Shown here in pieces: positions 44,298 through 54,362 of a stretch of 64,000 nt of DNA. The notes under the pieces were generated by a model. That model was not told the origin of the DNA. It saw nothing but the letters and a program-made list of their open reading frames with translations, and made no database searches. The first letter of the stretch is position 1. Every line of letters begins with the position of its first letter. The DNA is taken from assembly GCA_014529385.2 (NCBI GenBank), contig CM043966.1:107409587-107473586 (forward strand), written 5' to 3'. This stretch comes from Adiantum capillus-veneris (taxonomy: Eukaryota > Streptophyta > Polypodiopsida > Polypodiales > Pteridaceae). The translations under genes were made by a program, and so were the position numbers.

Positions 44298-45896
44298 TCT
44301 ACCCAAGGAAGGGGGGAGTGTTTGCTGACAGTCATCATTCACTTGTTTCCCTCTCAACCTTTTTCCCTGACCTCTCAATTCCAATCTTAGGGAATGTACA
44401 TATAAAGCTTTATACTCACAAAAAAAAAAAAAGGAGCAAGAGCAATTAGCAAACGAGTATGCACAATAAAAGTCAAAACATTGACTCAGACCTACACATG
44501 TCACATCTGGTACAGTGAAACAGAAACCTATGCCATAAAAAACCTTTGATCCTCATCACTTGAGTGATGGAGGGTAGGTAAGATTAGTACGATAGGAGTC
44601 TTTCTGTTTTAGAGTTGAGAGATTAGCAAAGTTCTCTTTTCCCACTGATGTGCCTCCTAGAGGTATTGTTTGTGTTTCATAGTGTGTACAGGAGCGTGTT
44701 GCTATTGATAGGATTTGGACCTTCATGGAACCTTCAAATCAAGCGCGACCATCAACACAAACAGGTGTTTCTTATCCATTAGCATTGCCCTTATCTTTTT
44801 TGCATCCATGTTTGTCTGCTTTGATTGTGATTGGTAGCATACTATTCAGCGCATTGGCTTGGTATCAAACATTTAATTCAATGCAATCTTTTGTCATAAT
44901 CACTTGTCTAGGTTTAAAAATCAAGCAGTTCGACTAAGCTAGTTTGACCAAGTTAGGTGTTAGAGATCTTCTCTTAATACCATGGGGAATGCCTTCCTAA
45001 TAAGCAATGGTTACTTAGGTTCTTAATCCGATTTAGGCAGCATTGTGTGAAATGTACTAGGGCTTTCTAGTGGGCTTGACCCTATTGACCTTTAGCTTAA
45101 GTATTATAAAGGGAGTTTACTAATGTGATGAGCCTGGGGAATGTAACAGTGTTATATGGCCCCCCAAAGTTAAAAAATTAAAATGATGAAAATGAACAAG
45201 CAAAAAATCAAAGTGCCACAATGTAAAATTTTAAGCTGGAAGAGAAATCTCAGCTTGATTTGGTACTTCACTCACATGTATTGCCTATGGTACTAGAGCC
45301 CTAGAGGTTCCCAGCGTGGGCGCTTTTCCTTGAAAAGCAAAAAACCCAAGGCATACAAAATAAGCACACACATCATAATTGAATCACTGTGAAAAGACCT
45401 TGGGGGGTCAAAGAAAAAGTAATCAGCCAGGCGATGATTTCATGAGAAATTCCTTTTATGGTAGCTTAACTACAAGGTTTTCTAGATATAGCCTCTAGCC
45501 AGCCCTTGAACATGAATACTTGGATCTCGCGATTAAACAACTTAATTGACCACAGAAAATTAAGAAGCTTACCCATGGTATTAATATTCGATCTCTAGTG
45601 CCTTTCGACCGTCAAATTAGCGACCCCAGACTTGTTTAATTTTTTACCTTTACATCTGTTTATGCATTTGATTACATTGCAATTTAATGTTCATTGCTAA
45701 CAAATAGTTTGAAATTCTTTTACCAATCAATTTTTCTATCTAAAACTGCATATGCTTTTTAAGAGAATGCAATTACTGTGCCAATGTTGTTTGATTTTGC
45801 AGTGACTGAAGAAGGCTAAGGACATTCATCTCAAATGCTCTTCCACCTCGACGAACCAGCTTCAACTCAATAGCTTCCGAGGACGGAATCTACATC
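44298..45896 (+). other. 3' non-coding tail of gag-protease element
   Basis: 1.6 kb after the protease ORF. A second AGGAAGGGGGG motif is at 44306-44316. An A12-13 run lies at about 44420. A 70-residue reading with a hydrophobic segment (44725-44937, ALIVIGSILFSALAW) could be chance. No polymerase remnants seen. Confidence 0.7.
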
Positions 45897-45909
45897 AGGA
45901 AGGGGGGCA
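45897..45909 (+). promoter_or_regulatory. polypurine tract of gag-protease element
   Basis: AGGAAGGGGGGCA immediately before the 3' LTR. Confidence 0.9.
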
Positions 45910-46202
45910 TGTTAACCCTCACGGCACACGGACACCCATCACCTACGATGGACGTGTATTATGTATTTGGTAGAGTCAGGTACCGGGCTTGTCGGTCCAA
46001 TAGGGAAAGGTAGAGTGATCGCCGATGAGAGGCGCACTTTAACTTGGACATTCAAGGGATTAGTTGGTTAAGCATGGGCGCCCAAGTGTGAATGGGGTGA
46101 GCTCCTATAAAAGCCAACTAAACCTAATTTTTACTCATTCTCTCATTTGTGCAATTGAAGAGTGCTTTTGCTCCATCTCCATCTTCTTCTTCTTCACCTC
46201 CT

Positions 46203-46233
<31 letters not shown>

Positions 46234-46483
46234 GAGAGTGTGTGTGCGATCGAGCATTACGAAGGCACGACGGCGGCGAAGCGGTTGAGTGCGGCACGAC
46301 TGCAGCTTCTTCTTCATCGCGGCGAGGAATCCACCACGAAGGCGAGCGTAGAGCGGTGAGTGACACACCCTTTGTTTTCTTGAGCTTGCTAGTTTAGGCT
46401 TGTTGTGTGCTTGGAGCCGTTTGTGGCTCGCATACGGTGTATTGGCAAGTCCCTTGCTTCGACAGTGCGGCAAGGAGCGCACA
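45910..46483 (+). mobile_element. 3' LTR of gag-protease element
   Basis: 574 bp, matching the 5' LTR except for three substitutions and one extra GA unit. Followed by CTATC (46484-46488). Confidence 0.95.
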
Positions 46484-46488
46484 CTATC
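46484..46488. repeat. target site duplication CTATC (right)
   Basis: Second copy of the duplication that flanks the gag-protease element. Confidence 0.95.
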
Positions 46489-46720
46489 CCTTGAAAGCTC
46501 CATCAATAGTTACAATATCTCCCATCTCAAAATCTTGAATGCCCAACTCAGTGGCCAACTCCATTGATGTGAATTTATGCGTAGAGCTAGGGTCAAACAA
46601 GATGAAGGCATCATGGTCCCTTACCTTTCCCCAAGCATAGAAGAGAGGTGATCCTTTGCAATGAGCATCCGCTTTTGGAGCTTCAATGGTGGAAGCTCTA
46701 AGAGTCTCTTTTGCGGGTAT
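46484..46720 (-). pseudogene. protease start of chromovirus D2
   Basis: Minus-strand reading DAFILFDPSSTHKFTSMELA, then TELGIQDFEMGDIVTIDGAF. The active-site loop would be DPSS in place of D-[ST]-G, so it is either a divergent or a damaged retropepsin. It continues at 37600 on the other side of the young insertion. Confidence 0.75.
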
Positions 46721-46730
46721 TTATCTTGGG

Positions 46731-48020
46731 GCAAGAACGATAGCCATGTCCTTGCTCCCCACACTTGAAACATTTGTGGTCCTTACAAAAATATTCTAGC
46801 TCTTTAGGAGAGAGTTTGTTTTTAATGTTTGTAAACTCCCTTCTCCTTGATTGTTGTTGTTGTTGTTGGAGCTACCTTAGGAAGAATTTTGGGCATTGTT
46901 TTCTCCCTTTGCATCACTTTTGTCTTTGCTTTCCATGGACTTGGCATTCCTTCTAGCCCCTTGGTGGAAATTGATTCCCGAAGCAACCATACTGTGGTGG
47001 ATTACTTCAGTGATAGAACCAAGCCGTTGAGATTTTACGTACTCGACCATTTCTTCAGGTAATCCCGCACATAAATGTTTCTTTTTCTCAGCAAAGTCTA
47101 TCTTTTAAAAGGCTATTGCCTTGAGATTTAGATCCCAAAACTTGTCCACATATTTGTGGATAGACTCGTTGGAGAGCAAATTCAAACTTCGCTATTAGGT
47201 AAGCACTTTGTCCTTTGCATCGCTTGCAATGAATTGCTTCATGATGAAAACTTGTAGAGTTTTTCATGTATTTGGGGCTTTACTATTGCCACAAAGGCTA
47301 GCCCACCATTATTGACAAGCATATTTATGGAAGTGTATAGCTACATGAAGTAGCTTGGAGGACTCCGTGAAGCCCTCATCTCCAAAGGCCGCCTCAAATT
47401 GCTGGGTGAAGGCCAATACTTTGTTGGTGGCACCAAAGGTGCCACATAGGTAAGAAAAGAGATACTCTTTCCTCCCTCTTTGAATTTCTTGAGCTTTTGG
47501 GACATTTGCCATGTAGAGTAAGTTTTGTGATGTCCTCTCCGCTTGTATTCTTTAGGAGAATAGTTGTTGCTTTTGTTGGAAGAGGAGGAAGGTCTTTCTT
47601 GCCTTTTTCTTCCTTTGTTTCCTCTATTCCCTTTTGGAGTGACGAGGAGAAGGACTATGGGTTGACCGTTTCCTCTTGGGAGGAGTTGGCAACCGCCTAG
47701 ACCACCATCTTCATAGAGCCACATCTTATGAGGAACTTAGGTACTCGCTTTTTTCTTGTTCTTTGGATTCATCCTCTCTTATGAGAGAGAGTCTTCTTTT
47801 GGGAGTCTTATCAAGAGGTTTCCTAAGCTCTCTCCCCTCTGGGAAATCCAATAAGCACAAAGTTGTTGAGCAGCTTCGGCTTGCAAAGCAGGGTTGCCCA
47901 TAGCTTGTTGCAACCTAGTAACAAGGTAATTAACAAACATGGGGTATTATCATTAGCACCTTCATGTGCAAAATCAAAGTTATCAATGTTCATTCTACTC
48001 TCGTGATTATTGTCAGCCAT
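46731..48020 (-). pseudogene. gag of chromovirus D2
   Basis: Minus-strand start MADNNHESRMNIDNFDFAHE at 48020. Capsid pieces at 47724-47309 correspond to the D1 gag, and a zinc knuckle CFKCGEQGHGYRSC at 46731-46772 has all four ligands. Stops and frameshifts are shared in part with D1. Confidence 0.85.
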
Positions 48021-48141
48021 GCTAATTAAACTTATGTATAGATTATTTTGTGCTTTGGTACCTCAAAAACCTTAGTTGCTACTCTTCTTTACCTTTGAAC
48101 TTAGTTCTCAAGAATCCACACCATTGTGGTTTAGAGTCTGT

Positions 48142-48580
48142 TGATTTTTCATCACACACAAATTAGTGTGTGTTAATGAGCACTAATTAGTGTGTGAATT
48201 GGCCAATCCCATTGACCAATGCACACACTAATCACACACTAATTTGTGTGTACATTGACCAATCACATTGGCCAATGCACACACTAATAACACACTATTT
48301 AGTGTGTGCATTGACCAATCACATTGGCCAATGCACACACTAATTAGTGTGTAGATGGCCAATCCCAAATTTAACATATTAGGTTATGCAAGTAATAAAT
48401 TTAACAAATTTGACAAATCTAACAAGTTTAGATTTTGCAAGTAACTAATAATTAACAAATTTAAGTTTTGGTGTGTCTTTACTTACACTAATTAGTGTGT
48501 GCATTAGAATAATGCACACACTAATTAGTGTGTGTAAAGAACACATGCACTAATTAGTGTGTAAAGAACGTACACGTTCA
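48142..48580. repeat. cluster of CACACTAATTAGTGTG palindromes
   Basis: At least ten full or partial copies of a 16-bp perfect palindrome in 440 bp. Exact copies are at 48336-48351 and 48517-48532; near copies lie at about 48153, 48181, 48233, 48290, 48485, 48546 and 48580. Three copies sit in a tandem block of about 60 bp with ATTGACCAATCACATTGG sequence. The chromovirus D2 leader breaks off at 48142. Each palindrome contains CACTA and TAGTG facing each other, the terminal motif of CACTA transposons. Confidence 0.85.
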
Positions 48581-48591
48581 CTAATTAGTGT

Positions 48592-48655
48592 GTGTGGATG
48601 CATGTGTGTGCATGCGTGTGTATGAGTGTATGCGTGTGTGTGTATGCGTGTGAAA
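48592..48655. repeat. imperfect TG-rich tract
   Basis: Alternating purine-pyrimidine tract of GTGTGTGCATGCGTGTGTAT type. Confidence 0.9.
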
Positions 48656-49163
48656 AACTCAAAAAACATAACAACAGAACTTACATGGAATTGAAGGGCT
48701 TGTTGGGAGAGGGTAGGAGAGTGGAGAGTAGAAGAGTAGAGATGGAGGAAGAGCTCAAGGTTGTGAGGTTCGCGCTCTCGGCTTCTGTGGAGAAGACGAT
48801 GAAATTCGAATTTTAGGGCTTTGAACTTCGCGGGGCACGCGGGTGCCTCTATTTATTAAAAAAAATTGAAATTTGATTTTCCGCTCCTGTTACCGCGAGT
48901 ATTACCGCGTGGCTTACCGCAATCATTACCGCGTCTATTACCGCGACGCAAATTCGGGCCATATAAACAGTTGGCCACGTTCTGACATTATTACTATTGA
49001 TCCTCAAAATCTATTGGTACTATGTTTTTTATAAAATATATATAAAATGAAAGTATTCCTAGTACTTTGAAAATGATATTTTTACCTAAAAGTTTAATTT
49101 TTACTTTTTACTGATATTTTATTAACATTCTTTGGTAATTTGATTTTAATTAGTGTATGTAAT
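48656..49163 (+). other. 5' non-coding part of CACTA element
   Basis: No clear gene; a 74-residue reading (48592-48816) is partly the TG tract. TTACCGCG motifs occur at 48890, 48902, 48926 and 48938, with a TTACCGCA at 48914. They match in inverted orientation the motifs at 53430-53530 and mark a CACTA subterminal region. The expected 5' terminal repeat beginning CACTATGAGAGATCG is not found. Confidence 0.6.
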
Positions 49164-49640
49164 TTATTAATGTAGGTTGCTTGGGATGATTTTGGCCCGT
49201 CCACTGAACCGGATAGACCACGGTGGTTGGCCGAGCGATTACCATGCCCATGCGTGCGGTGCAAATGCTCCATTGCTCGACTTCGACGGATATGCTTGAG
49301 CCATGTAGAAGATTATGGACTATGGGATGATCCTCACAAGCGTGCACGGATGGAAACAAACGATCCGCGAATTGTAGGGGCTATTGACGTCACCCCTTAT
49401 TGGCGTGTGGTTGGTGGAGGAGGGGAAAGGAGGGTGGAAGAGCGCATGCGCCAAGAATCGGCCATCAGAGAGGGAGGAAGCACATCAAATCAGCCAAGTA
49501 CGTATTGCTACTCCCTCTTATCCGAGTGACCACATCCCATCTCCTTATGTGGATGCAGAAGACGACCATTTGCATGGTTGAGGATCTCTTTGCACGAGAG
49601 GAGGATCATGAACCAGAGTGTACATGCGAAGAAGCTTCCT
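49164..49640 (+). pseudogene. Tnp2 N-terminal (transposase-associated) part
   Basis: Reading with RWLAERLPCPCVRCKCSIA and CLSHVEDYGLWDDPHKRAR, matching the cysteine-rich Transpos_assoc domain that precedes Tnp2. It breaks into other frames after about 49500. Confidence 0.7.
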
Positions 49641-49800
49641 AGCGAACGAGGAGTGAGCTACTCGATTCGGCACACACCGCACTATATGATAGATGCTCTT
49701 ACTCCATTTTAAGGGCATCTCTCGAAGTCCTTAACCTTCAGGCGATGTTTGGATGGAGCAATGCTAGTGTCGACGCACTTTTGAGGTATGTATACAGATT

Positions 49801-51132
49801 GTGAAGGATGCTTGTGGAGTGCATAAATTAGCTTCTAATGTACTTTCTTCTTGTGATAGATTGCTAGGAAAGATGTTTTCATCTGGCAATCACATGCCAG
49901 AGAACAGACGAAAAGCCCGCGAAGTGGTGACTGCATTAGGGATGGATTATGATCGCATTCAGGCTAGCGTGAACGATTGTGTGCTCTTTCGTAATGAGCA
50001 TTGCGATTGTGACACATGTCCATCGTGTGGGGAGCCTAGGTTCAAAGAAGGAATGCAGAGCAACAGAATTCCACGTAAAGTTTTGAGGCATTTTCCACTC
50101 ATCCCTCACAACCAACACATGTTTAGATCGAAGGGTACGAGCGACCTTTTGAGTTGGTATGCAAAAAATTGCTCCACAGATGGTATTATGAGAGTGCCAG
50201 CTGACTCACTAGCGTGGAAGCACATAGAGGACACATGGCCAGAGTTCAGGGATGAGCCTCGTCACTTGAGGATTGGGTTAGCTAGTGATGGAGTGAATCC
50301 ATTTGGGCACCGCTCTACTTCATGGAGCACTTGGCTGGTGGTTGTTGTAAACTACAATATTCCGCCTTGGGAGGAAACAAAAAAGGGAAACATTTTACTA
50401 TCAATACTCATTCCAGGAAAGCACAAGGTAAAAAACATGGATGTATATCTGCAGCCTCTTATTGATGAGCTTCAAGAACTATGGAGAGGCATAGATGTCA
50501 TTGACATTTCACGGCCACCACGAGACCGCAAAGCCGTCATCAAGTGCATCCTCATGTGGACCATTCATGATTACCCAGGATTTGGAGAGGTATCTGGTAA
50601 GTATGCACATGTTAATTGTACTCTTTGCTTTAGGTTTATTGTCTCATGTGTAACGTTTGTTTACCTCTTGGCAGGATTGGCAATATCTGGACATAGTGCG
50701 TGTCCCACTTGTGGCCCTTCCCTTGTGACAGAGAGACCTCCTCTTCTTGGGAAGGTGATCTATCCCAACAATGATCGCTTCCTACCTCCTTCACATCGTA
50801 GATATGCTCCCCCTATCAATCGAGTGCAGCCGTTCCATTGGAACATGGTTGATTGGGTGAAGCATTGGGAGGAGCATCATCGTACCTCACCGCCTCCCAA
50901 TGGGTTGCCAAAGGGTATGTCGAGGTACTCAATCTTCTTGTCACTGCCCTATTGGGCTTCGTTGAAAATTCAACACTTATTGGACCCTATGCATGTATTC
51001 AAAAATGTTGGGCAAGCTATATGGGATCACATAATTGGCAAGAAGGATTCATTGGGTGCTAGGGAAGATTTAAGAGCCATTAGACGTCTCCCCGCTTCAG
51101 CCACGCCCCGCATGGGGAGCGGGGAAAGATGA
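49801..51132 (+). pseudogene. Tnp2-type CACTA transposase core
   Basis: Transposase_21-type catalytic region: CDTCPSCGEPRFKEG, then LRIGLASDGVNPFGHRS, LLSILIPGKHKVKNMDVYLQ, WTIHDYPGFGEVSG, ACPTCGPSLV and LDPMHVFKNV. It binds the transposon ends and cuts them. A 78-bp stretch with GTAAGT at 50597 and CAG at 50672-50674 looks like an intron; it is a multiple of three and has no stop, so the frame reads through it. The usual MH-x-EKN motif reads MHVFKN. The frame ends at 51130 in a GC-rich stretch and continues in another frame. Probably inactive. Confidence 0.85.
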
Positions 51133-51370
51133 TTCTTCCAAAAGCACCGTGGATAATGTCAAAGGCAGACCAAGAGCGGACAAATCAAGTTATTGCATCC
51201 ATCAGAACTCCAACGGGATATATGCGGTCACTCAAAGGTGCTTTCACAAAAACGAAAAAGGGTGGCTCCACTCAATTGTATGGATTGAAATCCCATGATT
51301 GGCATAAAATCCTTCAGGTACGAGTAGAACAGTTTGTGGTGTCTATGTGTCCTTATATATAGGTTGACAT
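51133..51370 (+). pseudogene. Tnp2 C-terminal part
   Basis: Reading with TPTGYMRSLKGAFTKTKKGG and QLYGLKSHDWHKILQ, the end of the Tnp2/start of the DUF4218 region. GTACGAG after ILQ could be a splice donor. Confidence 0.7.
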
Positions 51371-51399
51371 TCACTAAGATGTTTTATTGCTTGTAGTTT

Positions 51400-52173
51400 G
51401 TACTTCCCATAACTATTAGTGGTTATGGGGACACTAAGGTGAAGGCTGCAATATTCAAAGTGGGTGAGATTGTGAGTTAATGGGTTTTTTTCAAGTACTA
51501 TATCATGTTGTGCATGCATGAACTTTGGATTTTTTTTTCATCTACTATATAACGTTTGCCCTGTAGATTTGTGAGCTCCAAGGAGATAGAAGTAGAAGCC
51601 ATACCAGCAGCCCATCAGCTAGCAGTAGAGGCAGTGTGTGCTATTGAGGATGCATTCCCACGTACAATCCTTGTTAGCCAAATACACCTATTGCTTCACC
51701 TTGTTGAGGAGATTGCCATTTGTGGGGTGGTTCACTCTAGATGGATGTTTTTCTTGGAGAGATTCTTGAAGACTTTAAAGGATTTTGTTAGATTGAGGTC
51801 ACAACCGGAGGTATGCAAAATAAATACAATATAGATAGCATTTATACGCTATGGAGTTACTAATAAAAATATGTGGTTTTAATGTTTTCAGGTGAGCATG
51901 GCAGAAGGTTGGGTGGTGCAAGAGGCATTTGTGTATGTCTCACAGTATCTCATCATAGTGGATCCATCATTGCCTCGTCTGTGGAGTGAAGAAGAGGATT
52001 CTAGGAAGCACTCAACCATTCCCAGTGGAAAAGGCTCACTCTTGGTCATGGATAGAGAGTTTCATGCCATAGTCAACAACTACTCTTTACTCAATGCCAC
52101 TATCATGACCAAATGGGTCAATATGTACTTGGAAGCCCACGCAACTAGAGAAAGGGATAGAGAATATGCATAG
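51400..52173 (+). pseudogene. DUF4218-type part of CACTA transposase gene
   Basis: Pieces separated by probable introns: FVLPITISGYGDTKVKAAIF near 51400; a piece at 51556-51834 with LVSQIHLLLHLVEEIAICG and HSRWMFFLERFLKTLK; and SMAEGWVVQEAFVYVSQYL at 51892. DUF4218 regularly follows Tnp2 in plant CACTA genes. An intron-like TTTTCAG precedes 51894. Confidence 0.8.
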
Positions 52174-52189
52174 AAGAGGTCCCATGGAG

Positions 52190-53154
52190 GTAGACGTGCA
52201 CCTCCTTTTCCTAACGAGCTTGCAAAATATCCTGACTTGATTCAAGTAGAGTGGATCCATAATGCCATGACCAATGCCAAAGCACAATGAGAACAAATAA
52301 GCCCTAAAGAATGGGAGTATGCGCGAGGATGCTTGCGCAAGGTGAGTGTGTATATGTTATGTATGCATGTATGCAAATCACTTAATGAAATGCGATGTAA
52401 CCTCTTATGCATTTTGATTGTAGGGTCTCATTTTCAACTCCATTTGGTCCGAAGGCCGACATTTTCGCACCCGCAAGATAGATGAGCGTCGGACCACTAA
52501 TGATTGTGGCGTGATGAGAAACTTTGACACAACAACAGATGAGGTCAGATATTGTGGTACTATAGAGAGAATAATCAAAGTGGATTTCAGATCTTTTCAC
52601 AAATTCCTCTTTGAGTGTCGATGGTTTGCGGGTGAGGTCAAAAGACATGAAAATGGGCTCATTATGGTGGATTCCACCTAATTCCATCGGGGAAAACTGA
52701 CAACTTGGTGTATCCTAGTAGTTGCGAGCAGGTAATTTAGGCTATGTGCAATTAAATTAAATTAAAAATTTAAGTTATGTATATCAGCTTATTCTTAGTG
52801 TGTGACGTACAGGTCTTTTATGTGCCATGTATATATCAAAGAAGACTTTGGTATGTCATTCCAGTCACGCCGCGGGGTAGATCTATCTTTGGAGAGATGG
52901 ACATTGAGCTAGTAATTGATCCCATCATACCATCACCACCAGATGCATAGGAAGATGTAGTAGAAGTTGAAGAAGGTCAGCCAAGCCTTGCAAATAGTCA
53001 TCTTGAGGAGGAGGAAGAGGGAGAAAGCGATGATGATTGTACAGGAGGTGATGGAGAGGAGGAAGAATCTCTAAATTTTTTTATTTATTTGAATACTATG
53101 GGTCTAAATATGGATCCTAGTGCTTGTACAGATCTTATACAAGATGAGAATTAA
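52190..53154 (+). pseudogene. DUF4216-type part and acidic C-terminus
   Basis: Readings with RKIDERRTTNDCGVMRNF, RYCGTIERIIKVDFRSFHKF and RLWYVIPVTPRGRSIFGEMD, in the order of DUF4216. A stop interrupts at about 52678. The end is acidic (EEEEEGESDDD) and closes with TAA at about 53154. Confidence 0.75.
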
Positions 53155-53551
53155 TAAAACTCTCCATTCTTTCACTTGGTGTAGTATATGATTAATTTAC
53201 AAATGTTTCGTTATGTGCTTATGAATAGTATTTGTAATGGTTTTGTTGTGAGTTCAATGATTTATGTATAGAATTTTTAGAGTGAAAGAGAGATTAAGTG
53301 AAGTGAGCAAGCATTTTGGAGAGTGTAGGAGTTCTATTGGATTTAAATGGAAACCCGCGGGAGAGGGAGGGGGAAGGGGGTCCAGCCTATCTTAGCAGTA
53401 ATGTGAGCAGCAATAATCGCGGAAATTTACGCGGTAATATTTGCGGTAAAGTGTCGCTTCAACATCAAAATGATTCTCTCTCCTCATTTTGAATTCCTCT
53501 CTCTTGTTCTACGGTAATGGCCCGCGGTAAACACCACGATCTCTCATAGTG
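53155..53551 (+). other. 3' end of CACTA element
   Basis: AT-rich 3' part, then CGCGGTAA-type motifs at 53430, 53442 (TGCGGTAA), 53510 and 53523, ending in CTCTCATAGTG. These mirror the left subterminal region. Confidence 0.65.
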
Positions 53552-54362
53552 AGCCTCCAAGATCAAAGGGAAAACTCAGAAACTTTTCTTCAATCAAGTA
53601 GTCCCATCGAATAAAGCATAAGCATGATCCACTGTAAAGTCTGTAAACCTCTTGCCATAACCTGTAAGCATGATGAACAGCACTTGGATCATATGATCTA
53701 TATATCAATTGCCATAAGACGTTCTCATAAACCTGTCCTCCTGGACCAAATGGATTAAGAAGATATTGCCCAAGCAATAGAGCTGCATAGAATCCACATG
53801 AGCATACATTATTGATCTCAATCGACATCAAACAACCTTGGTGTAAGCTTGTTCTTCTTGGATCAATTAGCAATCGATAAAATTGTGCACCCAGAAGAAC
53901 CCAACCATATTCAATCTGCTTCTTAAGGACCTCAAAATCTCTTGGGTCGAATGCCATTGCAAGCACATAGAATCTATGAGCCTCACAATAAAGTAAAACT
54001 TCCCTTGAATCATTATGCAACACCCAGCTCTCGTAAACATTTGACATCTTTTGCTCAACAAGCATATAAGAACAGTGCATACCTTTTACCGGTAACCATA
54101 ATAGTATTGACATAAGCATAAGTAGAAAGAGTATATGGATCCAACCATAGCCCAAACCTCGTCGAAAAAACTGAAGAACCATGTGCATCCTTTGCTTAAT
54201 CGATAGTGATTCACCCCCTCTGGCTGCATAGTTATCACGAACCTCTGAAACAATGTTAGAGTCACTCATCATTACTTGGAACTCCAGCCTCACCATGAAA
54301 AACAACTGTAACTTGTGAATTAGCATCCACTTTTGGATCAGTAGAGCAGTGAATACTCTCAT
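53552..54362 (-). pseudogene. C-terminal ORF of element E (unknown family)
   Basis: Minus-strand reading whose 272 codons end eight bases inside the CACTA end, so the real C-terminus is cut off by that junction. It has a hydrophobic segment (HILFLLMLMSILLWLPVKGM) and a histidine- and tyrosine-rich region (SYDPSAVHHAYRLWQEVY). I do not recognise it. It follows the acidic ORFs of E in order. Confidence 0.45.

Larger units (their letters stand above)
37601..46483 (+). mobile_element. young gag-protease LTR retrotransposon without pol
   Basis: 8.9 kb element with 572/574-bp LTRs (TG...CA), a tRNA-Asp-type primer site, a gag ORF, a protease-containing ORF in the same frame, a long non-coding tail and a polypurine tract, flanked by CTATC. 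No reverse transcriptase, RNase H or integrase is present in any frame. LTRs differ by three substitutions (C/A, C/T, T/C) and one 2-bp GA repeat difference. This is the layout of non-autonomous TR-GAG-type elements, here with protease. It is inserted in the protease of chromovirus D2. Confidence 0.93.
48592..53551 (+). mobile_element. CACTA (En/Spm-type) DNA transposon, 5' end unclear
   Basis: Contains a Tnp2-type transposase gene in broken exons with DUF4218 and DUF4216 parts in the normal order, and inverted subterminal CGCGGTAA/TTACCGCG motifs at both sides. The 3' end is probably CTCTCATAGTG at 53541-53551. No complementary 5' end was found, so the left part is deleted or rearranged. The element is bounded by a chromovirus leader on the left and another LTR element's ORF on the right. 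Confidence 0.75.

Noticed and set aside
44725-44937. Small membrane protein (envelope-like) after the protease ORF
   Set aside because: One hydrophobic segment in 70 residues with no signal or conserved motif; too weak to call an env gene.
48142-48580. CRISPR-like array
   Set aside because: Repeats are palindromic but spacing is irregular, there are no unique spacers of constant length, and the context is a plant transposon.
49801-51132. Domesticated host gene derived from Tnp2
   Set aside because: The frame ends early, subterminal repeats are present on both sides, and DUF4218/DUF4216 parts are broken, so it is a decaying transposon.
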